64,000 nt of DNA, taken from the NCBI RefSeq assembly GCF_030486405.1, contig NZ_CP129613.1, positions 4,092,001-4,156,000 on the forward strand, given 5' to 3'. Source of the DNA: Mycolicibacterium sp. HK-90 (GTDB taxonomy: Bacteria; Actinomycetota; Actinomycetes; Mycobacteriales; Mycobacteriaceae). The stretch's first letter is position 1. Each line of letters starts with the position of its first letter. A program made the position numbers and the translations under genes. The notes under the pieces are model-generated. The model was not told the origin of the DNA. It was given only the letters and a program-made list of their open reading frames with translations, and did no database searches. Of the stretch, positions 57,723-64,000 are shown one piece after another.

Positions 57723-58455
57723 TCACCAGCTCCGCCACATCCTCGAGCTGGGAGTTGAGATAGAAGTGTCCCCCGTCGAACATCGAGCACGTGTAGGCCC
57801 CCGTGGTGTGGGATTCCCAGCGCCGCAACATGTCCTCGCTGATGCGGTGATCGCGCTCGCCGCCGAGCGCATAGATGTCCGCGGCGATCGTCACGTCGGC
57901 GTCGCACGAGTAGCGGTTGAACGCCGCGTAGTCGGCCCGCACCGCCATCAGCAACAGCTCGACGAAATCCTCGTCGGCCAGCAGTGCCGGATCGGTGCCA
58001 CCGAGATCGACCATCTCGGCCAGGATCTCGGACTCGGCCATCGGCAGCGCGGGTGCGGCGGCCACCGCCGACGGGGCCTCGCTGGCCGACACCCACACGG
58101 CGTCGATCGCGACCCCGTGTCGTTCGGCGATCCGGGCGAATTCGAATGCCACCACAGCGCCCATGCAGTGGCCGAACAGCCGGAGCGAGCCCAGGCCCGC
58201 CCAGTCCGCCGCGTCGAACAGATCCTTGGCCAGTTCGCCCACCGTCGGCGCGGCCGGATGGGACAACCGGTCCCCCCGCTGCGGGTACTGCATGACGTAG
58301 GCGTCGGACCCGGCCGCGGCCAGTGCCATCCCGAACCCGCGGTAGGCTAGTGCGGCTCCGCCGGCGTGCGGGAAAACCAGTGTGGCTGTTGAGCTTTCGG
58401 ACCCCGGGTAACGCTTCACCCAGGGTTTGACGGTGATCTGGGTATCCGGGCCCAT
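57712..58455 (-). CDS. mbtT: Type II thioesterase of the mycobactin cluster (Cys nucleophile)
   Basis: The 247-residue alpha/beta hydrolase is a type II thioesterase: LVFPHAGGAALAYRGF, then the nucleophile elbow LFGHCMGAVVAFE, and His230 in DGGHFYL. The usual Ser of GHSMG is Cys97. Such enzymes edit misloaded carrier proteins and may release product. MbtB here lacks a thioesterase domain, so this protein is the only thioesterase visible in the cluster. The ATG overlaps the upstream gene's TGA by one base (TGATG). The symbol follows the mbtT name I recall for this type of gene in non-tuberculous species. Confidence 0.85.
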   Translation of the reverse strand: MGPDTQITVKPWVKRYPGSESSTATLVFPHAGGAALAYRGFGMALAAAGSDAYVMQYPQRGDRLSHPAAPTVGELAKDLFDAADWAGLGSLRLFGHCMGAVVAFEFARIAERHGVAIDAVWVSASEAPSAVAAAPALPMAESEILAEMVDLGGTDPALLADEDFVELLLMAVRADYAAFNRYSCDADVTIAADIYALGGERDHRISEDMLRRWESHTTGAYTCSMFDGGHFYLNSQLEDVAELVNEL

Positions 58456-59210
58456 CACGATGGCACGGCGGTGTCGAGAGCAGCCACCGCATCCCGACGC
58501 CGCGCGGCGCGGGCGAAGCCGTTCATCCGCCGCTCGGGATTGCTGCGCGGAGCATCGTCGGCGACGACGACCCCTGCGCCTGCGGTCAGTGCCACCAGCA
58601 CCATCAGAATCGGGGCCGCGGCACCGTCGGCCGAGAACGCCCCGATGCGGTCGGCGCGGCTGACGCCGAGGCGGCCGCACAGTTCCACGACGGCACCGTA
58701 GGCGGCGCCGTGGGTCACCACGGAGGAGCCGGCCGCCAGGAACGCCGGATCGTCCGGCCCAGAGCGCACCGGGGTGACGCCGGTGGTGCGGGCTCCGATC
58801 CGCAAGGCCTCGGAGACGGTGAGGGCGGGCAGCCAGTTCGGCGGTCCGTCGCCGGTGAACAGCGCCATCCGCACCCCGGCGTCCTCCAGGGTCGACTCCA
58901 CCGGATCGTCGATGTCGACCGGCACGCAGACACCGCCGGCCGCCAGGATGCCCAGCGTCGCGATGACCGTGTCCAGACCCTCGGCGCCCACGACGGCAAC
59001 GCGGTCACCGGCGCGCACACCGGCCACCAGGAGGGCACCGGACACCGAGAGAGCCTGTTCGCGAAGTTGTCCGTAGGTCCAGCAGGTGGTCGGTCCGACC
59101 ACCGCGACGTCGCCGGGCGCGGCCTGCGCATGGACGAAGAATCCCTGGTGCAGCGGCTCGGCGGCCACCGCCTGCCCGGTCTGCGTAGTCGTGCGACTCA
59201 CGGCGTCCAC
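58455..59210 (-). CDS. Truncated adenylation-domain protein (N-terminal A subdomain only)
   Basis: The 251-residue product resembles the first half of the MbtB adenylation domain. Similar stretches are LHQGFFVHAQAAPGDVAVV (MbtB LHTGFLANAAATPDASAVF), WTYGQL, GGVCVPVDI, and ILMVLVALTAGAGVVVADD. The ATP loop is degraded (AAGSSVVTHGAAYG instead of TSGSTGEPKGV) and the C-terminal catalytic part is missing. It cannot be an active adenylating enzyme as read. AGGAGG precedes its GTG and an iron-box pair lies upstream, so it is probably expressed as the first gene of the mbtT-mbtH unit. Confidence 0.75.
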   Translation of the reverse strand: MDAVSRTTTQTGQAVAAEPLHQGFFVHAQAAPGDVAVVGPTTCWTYGQLREQALSVSGALLVAGVRAGDRVAVVGAEGLDTVIATLGILAAGGVCVPVDIDDPVESTLEDAGVRMALFTGDGPPNWLPALTVSEALRIGARTTGVTPVRSGPDDPAFLAAGSSVVTHGAAYGAVVELCGRLGVSRADRIGAFSADGAAAPILMVLVALTAGAGVVVADDAPRSNPERRMNGFARAARRRDAVAALDTAVPS

Positions 59211-59226
59211 AACGACCTCCTGATGA

Positions 59227-59245
59227 TAAGCAAAGGCTGCCCTAA
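59227..59245. promoter_or_regulatory. IdeR-like iron box 1, upstream of the truncated adenylation gene
   Basis: TAAGCAAAGGCTGCCCTAA matches 13 of 19 positions of the mycobacterial IdeR consensus TTAGGTTAGGCTAACCTAA. It lies 17 nt upstream of the start at 59210. Confidence 0.6.
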
Positions 59246-59246
59246 C

Positions 59247-59265
59247 TCAAGTAACTCTAACCTTA
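59247..59265. promoter_or_regulatory. IdeR-like iron box 2, upstream of the truncated adenylation gene
   Basis: Read on the minus strand, TAAGGTTAGAGTTACTTGA matches 13 of 19 IdeR positions, including GGTTAG. It is offset 20 nt from box 1, the same tandem spacing as at the mbtB/mbtA promoter. Confidence 0.5.
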
Positions 59266-59280
59266 GTTGCCGCACGTCGG

Positions 59281-62200
59281 CTATGGGGCCGTGCGTGCCA
59301 ACTCCGAGGCCACCTCGACGCCGTCCATCCCGGCGACCTCGAGATACAGCTCGGACACCAGCTGCAGCCGGTCCGAGCCGGCCTCCCGGCTGGTCAGCAG
59401 CTCCGCCAGCGCCGAGACGGTCCGGGCCGCGAAGATGTCGGCGACCATCACCGTCGAGGTGTCCAGCCAGTCCCGGATACGGGCCACCAGCTGGGTGCCC
59501 AGCACCGAGTCCCCGCCGAGAGCGAAGAAATCGTCGTCGACGCCCACCCCGGACTGCCGGAGAACGTCCCCGACGATCGCGCACAGGGCCGTTTCCAGCG
59601 GGCCTGACGGCGCCCGGTAGCCCCGGCCCTCGGGGGCGCCGACGGCCGCCAGCATGCGAACCGCGGCGACCCGGTCGGTCTTGCCGCGGACGTACGGAAT
59701 CTCCTCGGCGACCAGCAGGACCTGCGGGATCATGTGCGCGGGCACCAGCGCGGCCATGGCACCGACCACCGCATCACGATCGAGGCCCGCATCGAGGCCG
59801 GCCTGATCGGCCCGCACCACCGCGCCCAGCAGATCGTGGCCACCCTCGACCGGGACCAGCACCGCCACCGCCGCGTCGACGCCCGGAACCCGGCAGAGGG
59901 CTCCTTCGACCTCGCCCAGCTCGATGCGGAAGCCGCTGACCTTGATCCGGTGATCGGCCCGGCCGACGAACTCCAGCGTGCCGTCGGGCCACGACCGCAC
60001 CAGGTCTCCGGTGCGGTACCAGCGACGCCCGTCGTGTTCGACGAACTTCTCGGCCGTCAGGTCGGGGCGCCCGCGGTAGCCGCGGGCGATGCCGCGCCCG
60101 CCGACCCACAACTCACCGGGGACCCAGTCGGGGCAGTCCTCGCCGCGGGCGTCGACCACCCGGCAGCAGTTGTTGGTCAGCGGTACGCCGAACGGCACCG
60201 AGGTCCAGTGCGACGGCAGCGCGTCCTCGCCGAAGCCCACTTCGAAGATCGTGTTGTGCGTCGCGGTCTCGGTGGCCCCGCCCAGCCCGGCGAAGCGCAT
60301 CCGTGGCGCCGCCGCGCGCAGGGCCCGGACGAGCTCCGGGCGCACCCAGTCGCCACCGGTCGGGACGACGCGCAGCGACGACAGCGAGTCCGCGGCCAAT
60401 CCCACTCCGACCAGCATCTCCAGCCAGCCGGTCAGGAAGTGCAGCACGGTCACCTGGTGCTCGCCGATCAGCCGGACCCAGACGTCGGGATCGCGGCGGT
60501 GCTCTTCGTCGACGACCACCATCGAGCCGCCCGAACGCAACGTGCCGTAGACGTCGATCACCGACAGATCGCACTCCAGGTGCGACAACGCCAGGCAACG
60601 GTCGGCCGGCCCGATGTCGAAGTGGTCGTTGATGAACTCGATGGTGTTCATCGCCGCGTCGTGGGTGATCTCGACGCCCTTGGGCTCACCGGTGGAACCC
60701 GACGTGAACAGCACGTAGGCCAGGTCCGTCGGAACGACCTCGACCGGAGCGAAATGTGCCGGATCACCGATGATCTCGGCGTCGGCGACGGTCAGGTGCG
60801 GCAGGTCGGGATGATCCGGCCCCGAGCCGCAGACCAGGGCGAAGTCCACCCCGCCGGTGTGCAGGATGCGGGCGGCCCGATCGGCGGGCTGGTCGACCCC
60901 GACCGGCAGATACGCGGCGCCGACCATCGAGATGGCCAGCAGCGCGACGACCTGTTCGACGCTCTTGGGGCCGAGCACCGCGACGACCTCGCCGTGACAG
61001 ACGCCGCGCGACTGCAGGGCGGCCGCGACGGCGAGCGCCTTGTCGTGCAGCTCGGCGTAGCTGAGGTTCCCGGTACTGCAGAACACCGCGGATGCGTCCG
61101 GGGTGGCTGCCGCGTTGGCGAGGAAGCCGGTGTGCAGCACGTCGCCGCTGGGAGCCGAGGTCGACGCGTTCAACTCGGCCCGCACCCGGCGTTGCTCCTC
61201 GGAGATCGCGGGCGGGTCGGCCGCATCCCAGGCCGCGTCGTCGGTGGCCAGCCGGCGCAGCTCGGCCAGGTGGTAGGCGAACATGGCCTCGGCCACGCCG
61301 GGCCGGAACGCCTCGGTGCGGACGTCCCAGTTGATCATCAGACCGTCGGCCAGTGGCGTCGCCTGGGCATCGATGAGCACCTGCGGACCCTGCGAGATGG
61401 TCCACACCGGCGCCCCGAACTGGTCGGTGACATCGCCGGCGAACAGGTCCCCCAGTCCGAGGGCACTGGTGTAGACGATGGTGGCCAGGGTCTGGCTGCC
61501 GCGATGGCGGCTCATGTCGCGCAGCACATCCAGGCCGGACACCGAGGAATGCGCGGCGGTGGCGTGCAGGGTCTCCTGCAGCACTCGGGCCCTGGCCGTG
61601 GCGGTATCGGCTCCGGTCAGATCGATGTCGAGCAGCAGCGACGACGTGAAGTCGCCGACCAGTTTGTCCACATCGGGGTGGTAGGGCTCCCGGCCGAACA
61701 TCGGCAGGTTGAGCAGGAACCGCGACTGCGTCGACCAGCGGGCCAGCGCGTTGGCATAGGACGCGCCGACCGCCATGGCCGGCGTGATGCCGCGCCGGTG
61801 GGCCGCGGCGAACAACGCGTCACGGGTCGGCACGTCGAGAATTTCCCACAGCCGGACGCTGCGGTGCGGGTTGCGCTGATCGGAGAGCGGAACCAGCGGC
61901 AGCGCAGGCGGATCCGGCAGATCCGGGACGCGCTCGGCCCACCATTGCACGTCCTGTTGCGGCGGCGGCGGTGTCGAGGCGGTCAGCCTGGCCCGGTACT
62001 CGCGGTAGGTGTAGCCCAGTGCGGGCAGTTCGGCGCCGCGGTAGAGGGCGGCCAGGTCGGCCATGAAGTTGCGGTAGCTCACCGCATCGGCGGCCTGCAT
62101 GTCCATGTCGACATGCAGGCGAGTGCGCCCGTCGGGAAGCAACGACAGGCTCAGCTGCAGCACCTCGTCATGAAGCATCTGGTGGGACTTGGCTTCCCGG

Positions 62201-62781
62201 GTGAGCTCCAGCTGCGCCTCGGCGGCAGCCTGATCCAGGTCGCGCAGGTCGTAGACGGTGACCGGCAACGCGCGGTCGCCGATCCGCTGGGTGCCGTCGG
62301 GCAGGATCTCGACCCGCAGCATCGGGTGGCGCGCCGCCAGTTTGGTCGCGGCGGTCCGCAAGCGCTCCGGATCCACTGCGGCGCCGTCGAATTCGACGTA
62401 CAGGTGCGCACCGACGCCGCCGAGTTGCTGGTCGTTGTTGCGCCCCACCCAGAAGGCGTGCTGGATGGGCGCCAGCGGGAACGGCTCGCCCTCGTCACCA
62501 CTGCCCGTGGTGTCGGCGACGGGATCCTCGGCCGGGGCGTCCGGGGCGTGCTCGGCGACCAGGTCGATCCAGGCCGCGACGGTGGGATTCGCTGCCAGCG
62601 CGGCGAATCCGACGTTGATGCCCTGTTTACGCCAGCGCCCGGACAGCGACATCATCCGGATGGAATCCAGCCCGGAGGCGATCAGATCGGCTTGCGGATC
62701 CACGTCGTCGGGGCTGACCCCCAGGAGTGCGGCGACCTCGTCGCGGACCGTCTGGGAACTCGTCGCAACCACGCTCACCAC
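59281..62781 (-). CDS. mbtB: Mycobactin NRPS MbtB (ArCP-Cy-A-PCP, no thioesterase)
   Basis: The 1166-residue NRPS receives salicylate from MbtA and cyclises a Ser/Thr to the hydroxyphenyl-oxazoline. Domains: aryl carrier (Ser40 in GLDSIRMM), cyclisation (about 95-530; Asp227-x4-Asp232-x2-Ser235), adenylation (about 560-1040; LFTSGSTGEPKG from 691) and carrier (Ser1092 in GGDSVLG). It ends ~75 residues later with no thioesterase, unlike the longer M. tuberculosis MbtB (about 1414 residues). Three GTG codons compete as start (62781, 62778, 62772) after GGAGG; 62781 is given, though 62778 has better spacing. Confidence 0.94.
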   Translation of the reverse strand: MVSVVATSSQTVRDEVAALLGVSPDDVDPQADLIASGLDSIRMMSLSGRWRKQGINVGFAALAANPTVAAWIDLVAEHAPDAPAEDPVADTTGSGDEGEPFPLAPIQHAFWVGRNNDQQLGGVGAHLYVEFDGAAVDPERLRTAATKLAARHPMLRVEILPDGTQRIGDRALPVTVYDLRDLDQAAAEAQLELTREAKSHQMLHDEVLQLSLSLLPDGRTRLHVDMDMQAADAVSYRNFMADLAALYRGAELPALGYTYREYRARLTASTPPPPQQDVQWWAERVPDLPDPPALPLVPLSDQRNPHRSVRLWEILDVPTRDALFAAAHRRGITPAMAVGASYANALARWSTQSRFLLNLPMFGREPYHPDVDKLVGDFTSSLLLDIDLTGADTATARARVLQETLHATAAHSSVSGLDVLRDMSRHRGSQTLATIVYTSALGLGDLFAGDVTDQFGAPVWTISQGPQVLIDAQATPLADGLMINWDVRTEAFRPGVAEAMFAYHLAELRRLATDDAAWDAADPPAISEEQRRVRAELNASTSAPSGDVLHTGFLANAAATPDASAVFCSTGNLSYAELHDKALAVAAALQSRGVCHGEVVAVLGPKSVEQVVALLAISMVGAAYLPVGVDQPADRAARILHTGGVDFALVCGSGPDHPDLPHLTVADAEIIGDPAHFAPVEVVPTDLAYVLFTSGSTGEPKGVEITHDAAMNTIEFINDHFDIGPADRCLALSHLECDLSVIDVYGTLRSGGSMVVVDEEHRRDPDVWVRLIGEHQVTVLHFLTGWLEMLVGVGLAADSLSSLRVVPTGGDWVRPELVRALRAAAPRMRFAGLGGATETATHNTIFEVGFGEDALPSHWTSVPFGVPLTNNCCRVVDARGEDCPDWVPGELWVGGRGIARGYRGRPDLTAEKFVEHDGRRWYRTGDLVRSWPDGTLEFVGRADHRIKVSGFRIELGEVEGALCRVPGVDAAVAVLVPVEGGHDLLGAVVRADQAGLDAGLDRDAVVGAMAALVPAHMIPQVLLVAEEIPYVRGKTDRVAAVRMLAAVGAPEGRGYRAPSGPLETALCAIVGDVLRQSGVGVDDDFFALGGDSVLGTQLVARIRDWLDTSTVMVADIFAARTVSALAELLTSREAGSDRLQLVSELYLEVAGMDGVEVASELARTAP

Positions 62782-62807
62782 GCCTCCGAATCATTAGCAC
62801 CGAACTA

Positions 62808-62826
62808 TTAGTGCAGGCTGCCCTAA
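62808..62826. promoter_or_regulatory. IdeR-like iron box 1 in the mbtB/mbtA divergent promoter
   Basis: TTAGTGCAGGCTGCCCTAA matches 14 of 19 positions of TTAGGTTAGGCTAACCTAA. IdeR with ferrous iron should bind here and repress mbtB. It lies 27 nt upstream of the GTG at 62781. Confidence 0.75.
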
Positions 62827-62827
62827 C

Positions 62828-62846
62828 TTCGTGGAGGTTACCCTAT
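62828..62846. promoter_or_regulatory. IdeR-like iron box 2 in the mbtB/mbtA divergent promoter
   Basis: TTCGTGGAGGTTACCCTAT matches 12 of 19 IdeR positions. It is offset 20 nt from box 1 and overlaps the candidate mbtA -10, so one IdeR assembly could repress both directions. Confidence 0.6.
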
Positions 62847-62849
62847 ATT
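62844..62849 (+). promoter_or_regulatory. mbtA: Candidate -10 element of mbtA
   Basis: TATATT lies 41 nt before the mbtA ATG and overlaps the end of IdeR box 2. No clear -35 is visible; mycobacterial promoters often lack one. Confidence 0.45.
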
Positions 62850-62890
62850 CGATCTGTCAACAGACCCACCTGACGGGAGTCACAACACCG

Positions 62891-64000
62891 ATGACCACCG
62901 GTTTTGACCGTGAACAGGACGAACTGGCAAACGGATTCACCCCATTCCCCGAGGCCCGCGCCGAGGTGTACCGCGCGGCCGGGTACTGGCAGGGCAAAGC
63001 GTTGGACAGCATCCTGCGTGAGGCAGCCCACAACTGGCCGGACAAGCCCGCCGTCGTCGACGCCACCGGCAGCCACACCTTCGCCGAGTTGGACGCGCTC
63101 GCCGACCGCATCGGCGCGGCACTCGCCGACCGCGGGATCGCCCCCGGCGACCGGATCCTGGTGCAACTGCCGAACTCGCGCGAATTCGCCGTCGCCGCTT
63201 TCGGTCTGCTGCGCGCCGGGGTCGTGCCGGTGCTGTGCCTGCCCGGGCACCGATCGGCCGAACTGGGTCACTTTGCCGAGGTGAGCGGCGCCGTCGGACT
63301 GCTGATCCCCGACACCATCGGCGGCTTCGACTACCGCGACCTGGCCACGCAACTCGTTGCCGAGCACCCGCGGTTGCGTCACGTCCTCGTCGACGGCGAC
63401 CCGGGCGCCTTCGAACCCTGGTCCGCGCTCAAAGATTTCGACAACCCAGGCCCGCCCGACATCACCGTCGACACCAGCGGACCCGCCGTACTGCTGGTCT
63501 CCGGCGGCACCACCGGCCTGCCCAAGCTCATCCCCCGCACCCATGACGACTACCGCTACAACGCCGCGGCCTGCGCCCAGGCCTGCGAGATGGTGCACGA
63601 CGACGTCTATCTGGCGGTCCTGCCCGCCGGCCACAACTTCCCGTTCGCCTGCCCGGGTCTGCTCGGCTCGATGACCGTGGGAGCGACAACCGTCTACACC
63701 GACGATCCGAGTCCCGAATCGGCATTCGCCCTGATCAACACTCACGGCGTCACCGTCACCGGACTCGTCAACGCCCTGGCCAAGCTGTGGACCCAGGCCT
63801 GTGACTGGGAACCGGTGCTGCCCACCTCGCTCCGCGTGGTTCAGGTGGGTGGGTCACGGATGTCGCCCGAGGAGGCCCGCTTCATCCATCAGGGTCTGAG
63901 CCCGGGCCTGCAGCAGATCTTCGGAATGGCCGAGGGGATGCTGAATTTCACCCGCCCCGGCGATCCGGTGGACGTGGTGGAGAACACCCAGGGCCGGCCG
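62891..64000 (+). CDS. mbtA: Salicylate-AMP ligase MbtA (3' end outside the window)
   Basis: The 370 visible residues belong to the aryl-acid adenylating enzymes (DhbE/EntE type). They start MTTGFDREQDELANGFTPFPEARAEVYRAAGYW and have the phosphate loop LLVSGGTTGLPKLIPRTHDDY (about residues 199-219). Further elements are PAGHNFPFACPG (aryl-substrate pocket), VQVGGSRMSPEEA and QIFGMAEG. MbtA activates salicylate with ATP and transfers it to the MbtB aryl carrier. The frame is open to the window end; the C-terminal ~190 residues are missing. It diverges from mbtB across an iron-regulated promoter. Confidence 0.95.
   Translation, partial: MTTGFDREQDELANGFTPFPEARAEVYRAAGYWQGKALDSILREAAHNWPDKPAVVDATGSHTFAELDALADRIGAALADRGIAPGDRILVQLPNSREFAVAAFGLLRAGVVPVLCLPGHRSAELGHFAEVSGAVGLLIPDTIGGFDYRDLATQLVAEHPRLRHVLVDGDPGAFEPWSALKDFDNPGPPDITVDTSGPAVLLVSGGTTGLPKLIPRTHDDYRYNAAACAQACEMVHDDVYLAVLPAGHNFPFACPGLLGSMTVGATTVYTDDPSPESAFALINTHGVTVTGLVNALAKLWTQACDWEPVLPTSLRVVQVGGSRMSPEEARFIHQGLSPGLQQIFGMAEGMLNFTRPGDPVDVVENTQGRP

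Noticed and set aside
57712-59210. Possibility that the truncated adenylation gene is a frameshifted full-length gene
   Set aside because: No C-terminal adenylation motifs (YRTGD, GRxDxQxKxxG-like) occur in any frame downstream; the next sequence is the complete mbtT gene.

Overview
The window is high-GC, densely packed actinobacterial DNA and almost certainly comes from a Mycobacterium, probably a fast-growing or environmental species. The main evidence is a near-complete mycobactin (mbt) siderophore cluster. Gene order elsewhere also follows the M. tuberculosis Rv2316-Rv2385 region as I remember it (usp transporter, CbiQ/ABC pair, MarR, lppP, tRNA-Asn, dnaG, dgt, TPM protein, glyS, smtB-zur, uppS, recO, amidase, era, ybeY, phoH, rsmE, dnaJ2, hrcA, mbtH-A). 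GTG starts and 1-8 nt stop/start overlaps are common. No CRISPR array, insertion sequence or prophage was found, and no gene-free stretch exceeds about 210 bases.

Layout. Positions 1-3816: the 5' end of a P-loop ATPase gene, a sulfatase followed by a 25-26 bp tandem repeat, an NAD-dependent epimerase-like protein and a cutinase. Positions 4041-8163: a two-permease plus binding-protein sugar importer (UspABC type, no ATPase gene) and a DUF4349 protein. Positions 8053-14560: an energy-coupling-factor type transporter, a MarR/MFS pair, and an operon of a phytase-like lipoprotein and a VIT-family metal transporter. Positions 14667-18334: an acyl-CoA oxidase-like enzyme, an LppP lipoprotein, small unknown proteins and tRNA-Asn. 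Positions 18395-29190: dnaG, a hydrolase that seems to lack its catalytic histidine, dgt, a TPM-domain membrane protein, a HxlR-controlled dehydrogenase pair, glyS, and the zinc regulators smtB and zur.

Positions 29195-41430 are mainly minus-strand housekeeping genes: Nudix, uppS, recO, era, a cytidine-deaminase-like protein without zinc ligands, a CNNM/CBS protein, ybeY, phoH, rsmE, dnaJ2 and hrcA. An amidase gene lies on the plus strand within this block.

Positions 41953-64000 hold the mycobactin cluster: mbtH, G, F, E, D, C, a stand-alone thioesterase (mbtT), a truncated adenylation-domain gene and mbtB on the minus strand, with mbtA divergent and cut by the window end. MbtA activates salicylate and loads it on MbtB, which adds and cyclises the first residue. 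MbtC and MbtD form a split polyketide module. MbtE and MbtF are NRPSs that add the lysine-derived residues, MbtG N-hydroxylates lysine, and MbtH supports the adenylation domains. Two tandem pairs of IdeR-like iron boxes, each with a 20-nt offset, lie in the mbtB/mbtA divergent region and again between mbtB and the truncated adenylation gene. The cluster therefore probably has two iron-repressed minus-strand transcription units.

I saw no wholly new system. The most distinctive features are in the mbt cluster: the second iron-box pair, the truncated adenylation gene, a Cys-nucleophile thioesterase, MbtB without a thioesterase domain, and an adenylation remnant inside MbtE. All function calls rest on motif reading and recalled synteny; no database search was run.
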